Part shown: positions 1 through 6,935 of the stretch, one piece after another
Numbering within the stretch: position 1 is the first letter of the stretch
Layout of the letters: each line of letters begins with the position of its first letter
NCBI GenBank assembly: GCA_035509915.1
Contig: DATKIB010000080.1
Coordinates: forward strand, 1 to 21,482
Direction of reading: 5' to 3'
Origin: Bog-564 sp035509915
GTDB lineage: Bacteria; Actinomycetota; Acidimicrobiia; Acidimicrobiales; UBA8190
Length of the DNA stretch: 21,482 nt
Notes under the pieces: model-generated
Database searches by the model: none
What the model was told of the DNA's origin: nothing
Seen by the model: the letters and a program-made list of their open reading frames with translations, nothing else
Made by a program: the position numbers and the translations under genes

Positions 1-1
1 G

Positions 2-574
2 AGCTACATAGAGGGATACCCGACCGGCTCTCCCCCCTCTTCTTCCACCCCTACGGTCAACCAGAACTTCGGTCCCGGAGAGACCCTCTCCACGAAGGCT
101 GTCATAGGGGTGGGCCAAGGCGGCAGCATCACCTTCTCCAATGCCAAGGGCGACACCGACATCGTGGTGGACATAGACGGCTACTTCGGCTCCCCGGGGT
201 CCTCTGGGGCGCTGTTCGTGCCGCTCGCAGCCCCGGTGCGCCTCACAGACACCCGGCCTGCCGGGGTCGGAGGCGGATCGAGCGCCACCTCGACGGTCGG
301 TGGTGCCAACGGCGTGCCGTCCTCGGCGGTGGCGGGCGTGCTCGACGTCGTGGACATCGCTAGCGGCCCGAACTTCCTCACCGTCTACCCCGACGGCCAG
401 AGCGTGCCCCTCGCCGCCGACGTCAACTACGTGCCGGGCGACACCTTCAACGTGGTGGCGGACGCGGCCTATGGCAGGCTCGGATCCGACGGGGCGGTGG
501 GCGTCTACAACGGGCCCTCCGGTGGCCCTGTCGCCAACGTCGTCGTGGACGAGTTCGGCTACTTCACCGGCTGA
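2..574 (+). CDS. C-terminal part of a repeat-containing, probably secreted surface protein (5' end outside window)
   Basis: The frame is open from base 2 to the TGA at 572-574, so this is the end of a longer gene; the first in-window GTG at 110 lies inside a repeat and is not taken as the start. The visible 190 residues hold two related beta-rich units. Each has a YPxG segment, a 'PG-E/D-T' segment, a Gly/Ser-rich strand and a closing 'VVD-x-x-GYF' (VDIDGYFG near 179-190, VDEFGYFTG at the end). Between them is 'PVRLTDTRPAG', a segment I associate with large secreted proteins of actinobacteria. There is no cysteine, no membrane segment and no catalytic motif in the visible part, which fits a structural or adhesive role, but the function is unknown. 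The 3' end overlaps the end of the convergent epimerase gene by 16 nt. Confidence 0.8.
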   Translation, partial: SYIEGYPTGSPPSSSTPTVNQNFGPGETLSTKAVIGVGQGGSITFSNAKGDTDIVVDIDGYFGSPGSSGALFVPLAAPVRLTDTRPAGVGGGSSATSTVGGANGVPSSAVAGVLDVVDIASGPNFLTVYPDGQSVPLAADVNYVPGDTFNVVADAAYGRLGSDGAVGVYNGPSGGPVANVVVDEFGYFTG

Positions 575-1485
575 TTCGCGCGCAGCTCTTCGGCCATGTC
601 CCGCCAGCCCGAAGCGGCATCCGGGTGGAGCGGCGACCATCCAGTCGCCTCCTTGAACCGGCGGTTGGAGACGCGCTGGGAACGCAGATAGAGGCGCGAG
701 CTCTCGTTCAAGCGCATCAGGGCCGTCCCGGTGAACAGGGGCGGCTTAGCTCCCACGACTTCGGCCACGTTGCGGTTGAACTCCCTCCGCGTGAGCGGGA
801 CGTCGTCGTTGACGTTCCACGTCCCCGCGGGCGCTTCGAGGGCGGCGACCACCGCGCGAGCGGCGTCGTCTGCAGAGATGGCCGCCGTGTATGCGCTTGC
901 AGGACCCGGGAGGGCCGGGAGCCTGTTGCGGGCCATCCTGCACATGTACATGACGTGATGGGAGTCGGGCGCGTAGAACTGCCCGAACCTCAGTACGATC
1001 CCGCAGCGGCCTGTCTCAGTGAAGCGCTGCGCCTGCGCTTCGGCGTCGATGCTCGGACGTCCGAGGCGCGGCGGGTCGAGCGGCACGTCCTCGTCGATCC
1101 ACTGGTCCCCACAGTCGCGGTAGATGAAGGCGATCGACTCCTGGACGAAGCGCCCTGCACCTGCGGACAGGGCAGCGTCCACCAGGTTGCGAGACGCTTC
1201 CGAGCGAATGCGCCGGTTTTCCTCCCAGGCGCGCGACGACCACGCACGCGACACAGGAGGGATCTTCGTGGCGACGTTGACCACGACGTCGTGACCCTTC
1301 ACGGATGCCTCGAGCGCAGGACGCTCGAACAGGTCGACCTCCAAGGGTGCGGCCCCGAGCCGGCGCACGATGTCCGACTTCTCCTGGGACCGTGCCATCC
1401 CCGTCACGTCGTGGCCGGCCCCCACGAGCAGGGGAAGGACGCGGCGACCGAGGACGCCGGTCGCGCCTGCGACGAACACCCTCAT
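559..1485 (-). CDS. NAD(P)-binding epimerase/dehydratase-like protein (atypical extended SDR)
   Basis: A 308-residue protein of the NAD-dependent epimerase/dehydratase superfamily. It opens with a Rossmann strand and the dinucleotide-binding loop GATGVLG (residues 7-13). D51 after the second strand, 'VVVNVATKIPP' (68-78) and 'SADDAARAVVAALE' (204-217) match the usual fold. The normal Tyr-x-x-x-Lys catalytic pair is not present: Tyr122 in 'FIYRDC' has no lysine four residues on, so this may be an atypical reductase or a cofactor-binding protein rather than a classical epimerase. The ATG at 1485 overlaps the stop of the upstream VOC gene as ATGA, which implies translational coupling. A longer reading to 1737 exists, but it runs through the VOC gene and has no SDR-like sequence. 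Substrate unknown. Confidence 0.85.
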   Translation of the reverse strand: MRVFVAGATGVLGRRVLPLLVGAGHDVTGMARSQEKSDIVRRLGAAPLEVDLFERPALEASVKGHDVVVNVATKIPPVSRAWSSRAWEENRRIRSEASRNLVDAALSAGAGRFVQESIAFIYRDCGDQWIDEDVPLDPPRLGRPSIDAEAQAQRFTETGRCGIVLRFGQFYAPDSHHVMYMCRMARNRLPALPGPASAYTAAISADDAARAVVAALEAPAGTWNVNDDVPLTRREFNRNVAEVVGAKPPLFTGTALMRLNESSRLYLRSQRVSNRRFKEATGWSPLHPDAASGWRDMAEELRANQPVK

Positions 1486-1925
1486 CCCGGGGACTCCTGC
1501 GGCGGCCACACCCTGCGGCTCTCGTCCATGGGGCTCATGAGGCCGACGTCGTTGCCGTCGGGGTCCGAGACGATCGCGTAACGCGCTCCCCAGAATGCGT
1601 CGAAAGGTCGCTGGCGCCCCGTGTAACCCGCGTCGGTCATCTTCTCGTAGCGTTCGTCCACCGCTTCCCGGGTGGGTAGCGAGAAGCCGACGACCACGTT
1701 GACGGGCGCCGGGTCGGACCGCATCGCCGCGTGCCACAGCCGCGTGGACGAAGCCGTGTCGATCTCGAGGCTGAACCCGCTCGGCATCCTTACCTGCGCA
1801 TGCCCGCCCACCACGTCGTCGGCCTCGGGCACCGCGACCCCGAGCAGGCGATAGAAGGTGAGGCTCTCCTCCATGTCCTGCACGACCAGGTTGAGCATGT
1901 GCAGGTCTGGGTCACCTTCGCCCAC
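1482..1925 (-). CDS. VOC-family (glyoxalase/bleomycin-resistance fold) protein 1
   Basis: A 147-residue protein with the paired beta-alpha-beta-beta-beta layout of the vicinal oxygen chelate superfamily. It opens with 'LHMLNLVVQDMEESLTFYRLLG' in two short stretches (strand, then helix), has 'FSLEID' near residues 51-56, a second module from about residue 75, and the typical closing 'DPDGNDVGLMSP' (121-132). His9 and Glu54 are possible metal ligands, but family members bind metal differently and some none. The start is GTG at 1925 with a GGGAG about 10 nt upstream; Met10 is a less likely alternative. It lies 48 nt after the diiron oxygenase gene and shares ATGA with the epimerase gene. VOC proteins include lyases, dioxygenases, isomerases and drug-binding proteins, and the sequence does not decide among them. 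Confidence 0.85.
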   Translation of the reverse strand: MGEGDPDLHMLNLVVQDMEESLTFYRLLGVAVPEADDVVGGHAQVRMPSGFSLEIDTASSTRLWHAAMRSDPAPVNVVVGFSLPTREAVDERYEKMTDAGYTGRQRPFDAFWGARYAIVSDPDGNDVGLMSPMDESRRVWPPQESPG

Positions 1926-1973
1926 GTCCGCCAGTCTCCCAGACCGCTCGTCCCGGGCAAAACCACCACCGGC

Positions 1974-2921
1974 TCAGTCGAAGGCCAAGGCCTCCTCCCA
2001 GCGCTTCATCGTGTCGGGGCGCAGGATCCGCAGCGACTCGAACTCGTCGAGGAGCTTCTTCAGCTGTTTGAGCATCGCCCGCCTCGCCGGGGAGACACCG
2101 CGGGCTTCGGTGAACTCCTCCTCCGTAAGGTACGGCTCGAGCTGGGGCGTGTAGCGCACGGGGAGGAACGCCTTTCGGTCGATGAGGGCCTGGGCACCGA
2201 ACTCGGCGAGGGTCTGGACCTCGTGTACCTGCTCGTCGTCGAGACCGGGCATTCCCTCGTGGAGCCACCGCCGTGCGTACGCGATGTGGCGCGCCTCCTC
2301 ACCGGTATGGGCGCGGCCGATCGCGACCAGGATCGGGTGGAGAGGGCGCCCGTCGGCCCCGCGAGCCGCCTCGGCGTCGTTTCTCATCGCCTGGTTGAAA
2401 TCGTCGCCCACGAACTCGAACAGCAGCACGTTCACCCAGAACGCCTCGGGTAGCCGGACCGCAAGACCCTCCGTGAAATCCGCTACCGCCTTGCCCCAGC
2501 CAGTCTCCCCCGCGCCGACCGTCTCGATGTCGTCGTTGACTCGGACCCACTGGTTGAACATCGCCATGTGCTGGCACTCTTCGGCGACCTCGTGCAAGAG
2601 GAATCGGTAGCTCGGGTCGTACGGGTCGATGTTCCAGAGCATTGCGAGGATCCCCTGGTTGAGCAGGTGTTCGCCGTGAGCGACGTTGCGCATCAGCTGG
2701 GTGATCTCCCACCGCTCGAGAAAGCTGCGGTCGTCTGGGCCGAGCCCGTCGAGGACCTGGCTCTCGCTGAACACCGAATGTCCGGCGGGCATGTAGGACC
2801 ACTCGGCGGTGAGAGGGATCGACCAGTCGATCACGTCGTCGTCGAAGGGGTACCACCTTCGACGAGCGCTGGCCGTGTTGAGCCGCTCGGAGACGGGACC
2901 TGGGACATCGACCACGACCAT
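1974..2921 (-). CDS. AurF-like diiron oxygenase
   Basis: A 315-residue protein resembling the AurF p-aminobenzoate N-oxygenase family, whose known members oxidise arylamines to hydroxylamines or nitro compounds with a diiron centre and oxygen. Visible ligands: Glu84 in 'AHGEHLLNQ', the ExxH pair Glu115/His118 in 'EVAEECQHMAMF', Glu169 in 'LFEFVG', and His205/Glu209/His212 in 'AHTGEEARHIAYA'. The last three have the H-x3-E-x2-H spacing of AurF His223/Glu227/His230. The set is complete, so the enzyme is probably active. The ATG at 2921 has AGGAGG four bases upstream, which fixes the start; an upstream extension to 3134 would overlap the previous gene. It sits between the mycothiol-dependent enzyme (23 nt upstream) and VOC protein 1 (48 nt downstream). 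The real substrate cannot be read from sequence; ferritin-like fatty-acid or amine oxidases are alternatives. Confidence 0.85.
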   Translation of the reverse strand: MVVVDVPGPVSERLNTASARRRWYPFDDDVIDWSIPLTAEWSYMPAGHSVFSESQVLDGLGPDDRSFLERWEITQLMRNVAHGEHLLNQGILAMLWNIDPYDPSYRFLLHEVAEECQHMAMFNQWVRVNDDIETVGAGETGWGKAVADFTEGLAVRLPEAFWVNVLLFEFVGDDFNQAMRNDAEAARGADGRPLHPILVAIGRAHTGEEARHIAYARRWLHEGMPGLDDEQVHEVQTLAEFGAQALIDRKAFLPVRYTPQLEPYLTEEEFTEARGVSPARRAMLKQLKKLLDEFESLRILRPDTMKRWEEALAFD

Positions 2922-2944
2922 GCTGCCTCCTCGAAAACGAGATC

Positions 2945-3667
2945 CTAGAACGCGATCTCGGCCGTCCAGCGCTCTGCGACCTGGCTGTCGCCGAACACCT
3001 CGAGCTCGGCCGAAGGCACCCTGTTGAGGCACCACAGGTAGAGCGAGGACGCCGGTGCGCGCAGGGCCACGTCTCCCTTCCCGTGCGCGCGTTCGGCCGA
3101 CAACGCTCCGTCGGGGCCGAGGCGAAACATCCACTCCCCCTCGCCGTCCGTACGGTGCAGGTGCAGGGTCTGGCCCGTCCAGCCGCCCGGGTGCTGTTCG
3201 AGACGCCGCGGAAGCATGACCGAGGCGAACTCGTCGATGCCGTCGCTGGCCAGCTCGCCCGCTATTGGCTCGGAAATCCCGGCGGCGTTCCGGGCGTCCC
3301 AGGTGTGCACGGCCGTCTCCAGCGCCTGGCGCCGGAACCAGAAGAGGCGCGATCTAGGCAAGCCGAAGGTCCAGCAGTCCGAGCCTGGATCGGCACCTTC
3401 GAGGGCGTCGACCACCGAACGGGCCTGCTGCTCGGCCCACCCAACGAGCTCCTCGTCCCCACCCTCGGGCGCTGTCGGAAGGTCGCCCCTGGACCCGGTG
3501 CGGACGATGGCGGCAGCCCAGCCCCATACCTGGCCCATGTGGGCCACGAGGTCGGCCACGGTCCATTTCGGGCAGGAGGGCACGGGGGCATCGAGCCGGC
3601 CCCGAACCGACGCGATCATTGCTTCGGACCGGTCTCTCAGCGCGTCGACGTACTCGGGAGGCTGCAT
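2945..3667 (-). CDS. Maleylpyruvate isomerase family, mycothiol-dependent enzyme 1
   Basis: A 240-residue protein with an N-terminal DinB-like four-helix domain (about 1-150) and a C-terminal sterol-carrier-like alpha/beta domain (about 155-240). The metal-ligand triad of the mycothiol-dependent maleylpyruvate isomerases is present: His43 in 'VAHMGQ', and Glu117/His121 in 'ETAVHTWDA'. 'CPKWTVADLVAHM' is the usual family opening. Known members use mycothiol as a cofactor or conjugating thiol; only a few have defined substrates, so maleylpyruvate itself is not claimed. A GGAGG lies 15 nt before the ATG at 3667, rather far, so the start is fairly but not fully certain. The stop is 23 nt before the diiron oxygenase start. 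It is only distantly similar to the next family member upstream, so this is not a recent duplication. Confidence 0.85.
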   Translation of the reverse strand: MQPPEYVDALRDRSEAMIASVRGRLDAPVPSCPKWTVADLVAHMGQVWGWAAAIVRTGSRGDLPTAPEGGDEELVGWAEQQARSVVDALEGADPGSDCWTFGLPRSRLFWFRRQALETAVHTWDARNAAGISEPIAGELASDGIDEFASVMLPRRLEQHPGGWTGQTLHLHRTDGEGEWMFRLGPDGALSAERAHGKGDVALRAPASSLYLWCLNRVPSAELEVFGDSQVAERWTAEIAF

Positions 3668-3786
3668 CGAACCGAAGGCTACCTCCGTGCGCCTCGACGG
3701 CCGGGCGCTCGGCCTCTACACCTCGCGAGCCATTGTTCGGGTCCGGGCGCACTTGCTCGGAGCCTCAGTTTCATGCGTTTCGGACG

Positions 3787-4545
3787 TCAGGCGTACGTGC
3801 GCACCAGCGCCAGGATCTCCTCGACGTCCGGCCCGACTCCGGAAAGGGAGGTATCCGACGGTCTCGCCCGTCGAGCGGCCACGGCGCACAGGTCGAATGC
3901 CGGACCCGTGATCGTGGTCGCCGCAGGGACGTCGGGCAGGTACTCCCACGCCTCCCCTTGCGGCGAGGTCAAGAGAAACGCCGCGGGCCCGTGCATGCTC
4001 CTCCCCGCCGACTCGAATGCGTAGGTCAGGGTCCTCCACGCTAGGCGCGCGACGAGCCGGAGACGATCGGAGGGGACGAGCTCGGTGCCTAGGGCGTCGG
4101 CCACATCCCAGGCATGGATCCAAGTCTCGGCCATACGGGTGGTCGCCAACGTCCTAGCGGAGAGCTGTCCCGCCACCCACGGGACGCGCTCGGAAAGGTC
4201 GGTCGCCTCGAGCACCTCCACTAGTCGCATCGAGGCACACCCCCAGCGCTCCCGCAGCTCGGCGGGCGGGACTCCGCGCTCTCGTTCGACCATGTACGCC
4301 GCTGCTCGGTCGACCGAAATCTCTCCACGCGAGCTGCCCCTCGCGGCCGTCACGAGATATTCGTCGAAGCGCCCCGTGATGCTCGCTATCGCCATTTCGT
4401 CGCTCTGGGAGAGGTGCAGCACGACGTCGGCGACGTCCCATCCTTCGCAGCGAGTGGGTGCGTGCCACTGCTCTTCACGAAGGCCGGAGAGGAGGTGGGC
4501 CAGCTCCGCCTGCTGCTCCTCGAGCGCCTCTAGGACCGGGTCCAT
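3787..4545 (-). CDS. Maleylpyruvate isomerase family, mycothiol-dependent enzyme 2
   Basis: A 252-residue protein of the same family as the gene downstream. 'LREEQWHAPTRCEGWDVAD' and 'VVLHLSQSDEMA' form the N-terminal helical core. The three expected metal ligands are His44 ('VLHLSQ') and Glu140/His144 ('AETWIHAWDVADAL'). The C-terminal part ('GEAWEYLPD', 'ITGPAFDLCAVAARR') looks like the family's second domain. The ATG at 4545 follows the VOC2 stop by 15 nt, so co-transcription is likely. A 119-nt gap to the next gene could hold an internal promoter, though I see no convincing one. Having two such enzymes in one run suggests consecutive or alternative thiol-dependent steps; this is inference. 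Confidence 0.85.
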   Translation of the reverse strand: MDPVLEALEEQQAELAHLLSGLREEQWHAPTRCEGWDVADVVLHLSQSDEMAIASITGRFDEYLVTAARGSSRGEISVDRAAAYMVERERGVPPAELRERWGCASMRLVEVLEATDLSERVPWVAGQLSARTLATTRMAETWIHAWDVADALGTELVPSDRLRLVARLAWRTLTYAFESAGRSMHGPAAFLLTSPQGEAWEYLPDVPAATTITGPAFDLCAVAARRARPSDTSLSGVGPDVEEILALVRTYA

Positions 4546-4560
4546 CGGGGCCCGATCAGT

Positions 4561-5016
4561 TCAATCGCTCGGAGCTGGTCCGCCGGCGGTAGCTGCTGCT
4601 TCCGCGGTGGCGCTGCGAGCCTCGTCGGAGACGGGACGGGAGATGTAGAAGCGGTTGCCGTCCACGTCGCGCACCAAGAAGAAGCCATAGTGGGCAGATG
4701 CGGCCACCTCGCCGCACGGGACCCCCCGGCTCACCAGCTCGGCGCGAACCTCCGTGAGGTCGCGGTCCACCATGACGTTCAACGTCGTGCTCTCCGAGCC
4801 GGGTCCGAGCGCTTCGAGCGCGGCCTCCACGGGTTCGAGGACCACGATGGCACCACCGATCGAGTAGGCGGCGAACCGGTGCTGGTCCGTCCCCAGCGAC
4901 ATCGGGTGCAACCCGAGCTTGTCGGAGTACCACGAGACGGCGACCTCGAGGTCGGAGACGTAGAGCGATATGGCCACCAAGCCGATGTTTCCCAGCGGGC
5001 TCTCGACGCTCGTCAC
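4561..5016 (-). CDS. VOC-family (glyoxalase/bleomycin-resistance fold) protein 2
   Basis: A 151-residue VOC protein. The first module starts 'ISLYVSDLEVAVSWYSDKLGL', shown here in two adjoining pieces (strand ISLYVSD and helix LEVAVSWYSDKLGL). It continues with 'RFAAYSIGGAIVVLEP', and the second module ends in 'VRDVDGNRFYISRP', the usual VOC closing strand. An alanine-rich tail of about 20 residues follows. The start is GTG at 5016 with GAGG about 9 nt upstream. It is the first enzyme gene of the run and begins 66 nt after the MerR-PAS-PAS-GAF gene ends. Little residue identity to VOC protein 1 is visible outside family motifs, so the two probably have different roles. Confidence 0.85.
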   Translation of the reverse strand: MTSVESPLGNIGLVAISLYVSDLEVAVSWYSDKLGLHPMSLGTDQHRFAAYSIGGAIVVLEPVEAALEALGPGSESTTLNVMVDRDLTEVRAELVSRGVPCGEVAASAHYGFFLVRDVDGNRFYISRPVSDEARSATAEAAATAGGPAPSD

Positions 5017-5051
5017 AGATCTTCGCCTCTACTTCTTCGACCTAGACGCCC

Positions 5052-5069
5052 ACGGGGAGGACTCCCCGT
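5052..5069 (-). terminator. Intergenic GC-rich hairpin between regulator and enzyme run
   Basis: ACGGGGA-GGAC-TCCCCGT forms a perfect 7-bp stem with a 4-nt loop, 14 nt after the regulator stop (minus strand). No run of T follows, so it is not a classical intrinsic terminator. It could be a U-less terminator, a partial attenuator before the VOC2 gene, or an RNA-stability element. Confidence 0.4.
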
Positions 5070-5082
5070 TCGAAGGCCGACC

Positions 5083-6597
5083 CTACTTGGCGGACACCAC
5101 TCGTGCCTTGCCACGTCCGATGGCTGCCTCGGGTGGTTCGCGCAGCACCGTCGCGACCACGTTGGCGATGCCCTGCATGAAGTGTGTGGTGGACTGGTCG
5201 AACCTGTCGGGCTCCTTGCTCGCCGACACGAGAACCCCCCTCACGCCCGACGGCCCGAACACCGGCGCGGCGATCGCGGAGAGGGTCTCGAGCTGCGCCT
5301 GGCCCGGCCCTAGGTCGAAGCGGTGGTCCTGCCTGGCGTCGTCGACGACCACGACCCTCCCGGCAAGAGCGGCATAACCCGCGAGGGAGCGACTCCCCGA
5401 TGGGACGGCTGCCGGATAGTCGACATCGGGCGATGACACCCTCATGCGCAGCTCCCCACCTCGAGCGGGCACCTCGAACAGGGCGCTGTGCTCGCTGCGC
5501 AGTGCCCGCCTGGTCGCCTCGACGGCTTCGCGCAGGAGCAGGTCCTGGTCATCACGGCCAGCACGAAGGGCCTGGGTACCGAGCATCGCGACGGTCTCGG
5601 CCCACTGGTCCCGGGCACGAGCGCGTTCGACCATCTGATTCCTTTCGCCGTTGTCGCTCAACACTGCGATGAGAGCGTTCGGCTGTCCGTGCTCGTCGAG
5701 AACGGGCGTACCGGTGACGTGCGCCACGAAGCGCGACCCGTCTCGGCGGGTGAGCTCGAGATCTCGTGACTGACGCCTTCCCGCCAGAAGGCGCCTATGG
5801 ACCTGTCTCGAATCGGCCGCGGCGCGCTGCGCGGGCAGGAGCTCGAGCCCGCTCTGCCCGATCATCTCCGCTGCCCTCCAGCCGAAAAGGCGCTCCGCCG
5901 CCGGGTTGGCGTAAAGGATGATGCCGTCGGGCCTTGATGCTAGGACCGCCTCCCCGATCGAGTCCAGGAGAGCGTTGCGGAACCGAGCCTCGGCCTCCGA
6001 GGCACGCCTCTCGGTGACGTCGGTGATCACCGACACTGCGCCGTCGTATTCCCCGGAGGGGTGAAACAAAGGCGCGGCGCTCACCTCGGCGACGAACGTG
6101 GAGAGGTCGGCGCGCCGGAGCACGGCGTCGAACCGTAGGCGGTGCCCCTCGCGCACGAGCCGAGCCCGCTCTTCGACGACCGGCAAATACTCCGGATCGA
6201 CGAAGTCCTGGATGGGTCTGGCGAGCAGGTCGTCGATGGAGCAGCGCATCATCTCGGCCATCCGCCGATTGACGTAGCGGGTGCGCTCGTACTTGACGAC
6301 ACATATGCCCTGGTCGACCGCTTGCACCAGTTGACGCAGCAGGAACGCTTCATCTTCTCCGGCCGCGGCGGCCGCGGGCCCCGCGTTGGCCACCCGTCCG
6401 ATCGCCGCAGATAGGGTCAGACCTTCGGTCACCAGGCGGCAGATCGTTCCGACCCGCTCGACGTCGGCCTCGTCGTAGAGCCGCTGGCCGCTCGCAGAGC
6501 GCGTCGGCTCGAGCACACCGAAGCGGCTCTCCCAGGCCCGCAGCGTGCTCACGCCCACTCCCGTGCGCCGTGCCAGCTCGCCCACCCTCATCTTCAC
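5083..6597 (-). CDS. MerR-type regulator with two PAS domains and a GAF domain
   Basis: A 504-residue protein with an uncommon domain order. Residues 1-70 are a MerR-type winged helix ('VGELARRTGVGVSTLRAWE', then 'SRFGVLEP', 'GQRLYDEADVERV'); the W-E-x-R-F-G form resembles CarH/LitR/MlrA regulators. Residues about 88-195 are a PAS domain closing with 'SVITDVTERRASE', about 205-315 a second PAS ('LLDSIGEAVLASRPDGIILYAN' in pieces, 'RLFGW', 'LELTRRDGSRF'), and about 335-488 a GAF domain ('RALRSEHSALFEV', 'AIAAPVFGPSGVRGVLV'). No kinase, GGDEF, EAL or cobalamin-binding domain follows, so it looks like a one-component DNA-binding sensor. The ligands (haem, flavin or small molecule) are not evident. 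The start is GTG at 6597, or ATG at 6591; no ribosome-binding site precedes either. It may control itself and the enzyme genes just downstream. Confidence 0.85.
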   Translation of the reverse strand: MKMRVGELARRTGVGVSTLRAWESRFGVLEPTRSASGQRLYDEADVERVGTICRLVTEGLTLSAAIGRVANAGPAAAAAGEDEAFLLRQLVQAVDQGICVVKYERTRYVNRRMAEMMRCSIDDLLARPIQDFVDPEYLPVVEERARLVREGHRLRFDAVLRRADLSTFVAEVSAAPLFHPSGEYDGAVSVITDVTERRASEAEARFRNALLDSIGEAVLASRPDGIILYANPAAERLFGWRAAEMIGQSGLELLPAQRAAADSRQVHRRLLAGRRQSRDLELTRRDGSRFVAHVTGTPVLDEHGQPNALIAVLSDNGERNQMVERARARDQWAETVAMLGTQALRAGRDDQDLLLREAVEATRRALRSEHSALFEVPARGGELRMRVSSPDVDYPAAVPSGSRSLAGYAALAGRVVVVDDARQDHRFDLGPGQAQLETLSAIAAPVFGPSGVRGVLVSASKEPDRFDQSTTHFMQGIANVVATVLREPPEAAIGRGKARVVSAK

Positions 6598-6604
6598 AAT
6601 GCAT

Positions 6605-6632
6605 AGATTACAATAGCTCTACACGTTGTAAA
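6605..6632 (-). promoter_or_regulatory. Candidate promoter of the MerR-PAS-PAS-GAF gene (leaderless)
   Basis: On the minus strand TTTACA (6627-6632) and TAATCT (6605-6610) are separated by 16 nt. Seven bases after the -10-like element comes the G of the GTG start at 6597, so the transcript would begin at the start codon. This fits the missing ribosome-binding site and the common use of leaderless mRNAs in actinobacteria. The -10 match is modest (3 of 6). Confidence 0.45.
6608..6631. promoter_or_regulatory. Inverted repeat TTACAA-N12-TTGTAA over the regulator promoter
   Basis: Perfect 6-bp arms at 6608-6613 and 6626-6631 fall on the -10-like and -35-like elements of the candidate promoter. 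MerR-family proteins typically bind dyads lying between -35 and -10, so this is a plausible autoregulatory operator. The link to this protein is inference. Confidence 0.45.
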
Positions 6633-6667
6633 GGGATTACTTCAGGTTCTGTGCACAAAAAGCTTTT

Positions 6668-6686
6668 GCAATCTGTTACAGTTTGC
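6668..6686. promoter_or_regulatory. 19-bp near-perfect palindrome upstream of the regulator
   Basis: GCAAtCTGTtACAGtTTGC is symmetric at every position except the centre and one symmetric pair. It is centred about 80 nt upstream of the regulator start. The neighbouring AAAAGCTTTT (6658-6667) and GTGCAC (6651-6656) are also self-complementary, making an operator-like AT-rich patch in otherwise GC-rich DNA. The binding protein is unknown. Confidence 0.5.
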
Positions 6687-6935
6687 TCTCCGGACCCCTC
6701 CTTGGTCAGTGGGGTTTGGGTGGGGGGGTCGCTCTCCAGGTGCCGCCGTCCAGGCCCTGGGGGCGGCTCCTCCGCCATATTCGAGCCTCTGGTCTCAGAC
6801 CGCGGTACCTCTGCCCGGGGGAGTGATCGGAGCGACGTGCAGAGCCGCGTCCTACTCACAGTCCGAGATCGCGTCCGCTGTTGCAGTGGCCGGTTCGTGA
6901 AGCGGGCACTGCCCACCTCAGGCAAGGTGCCCCGA
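6687..6935. other. Non-coding spacer between histidine kinase end and regulator upstream region
   Basis: I see no convincing gene here; the open frames crossing it lack start signals and family features. It holds a G-rich stretch (about 6710-6730), an 11-bp palindrome GGTCTCAGACC (6791-6801) and a weak 5-bp stem CACCT/AGGTG just beyond the histidine kinase stop. None is strong enough to name. It is the 3' flank of the kinase gene and the far upstream region of the regulator. Confidence 0.5.

Noticed and set aside
625..1581. Long plus-strand open frame opposite the SDR gene
   Set aside because: It mirrors the SDR and VOC1 genes, is rich in Arg/Gly/His as expected from reverse reading of GC-rich codons, and shows no family features.
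1486..1737. N-terminal extension of the SDR frame
   Set aside because: It overlaps the VOC1 gene in another frame, and the Rossmann motif begins only at the ATG at 1485.
3699..3714. GGCCG-rich near-palindrome between the two mycothiol-enzyme genes
   Set aside because: Made only of G and C apart from one T, with one mismatched pair; easily expected by chance in this composition.
2945..4545. Recent tandem duplication of the two mycothiol-dependent enzymes
   Set aside because: Apart from the metal-ligand motifs the two proteins share little sequence, so they are separate family branches.
6608..6925. A 105-residue minus-strand open frame in the kinase-regulator spacer
   Set aside because: Low-complexity Pro/Arg sequence without a ribosome-binding site; it runs through the palindromes and promoter of the regulator.
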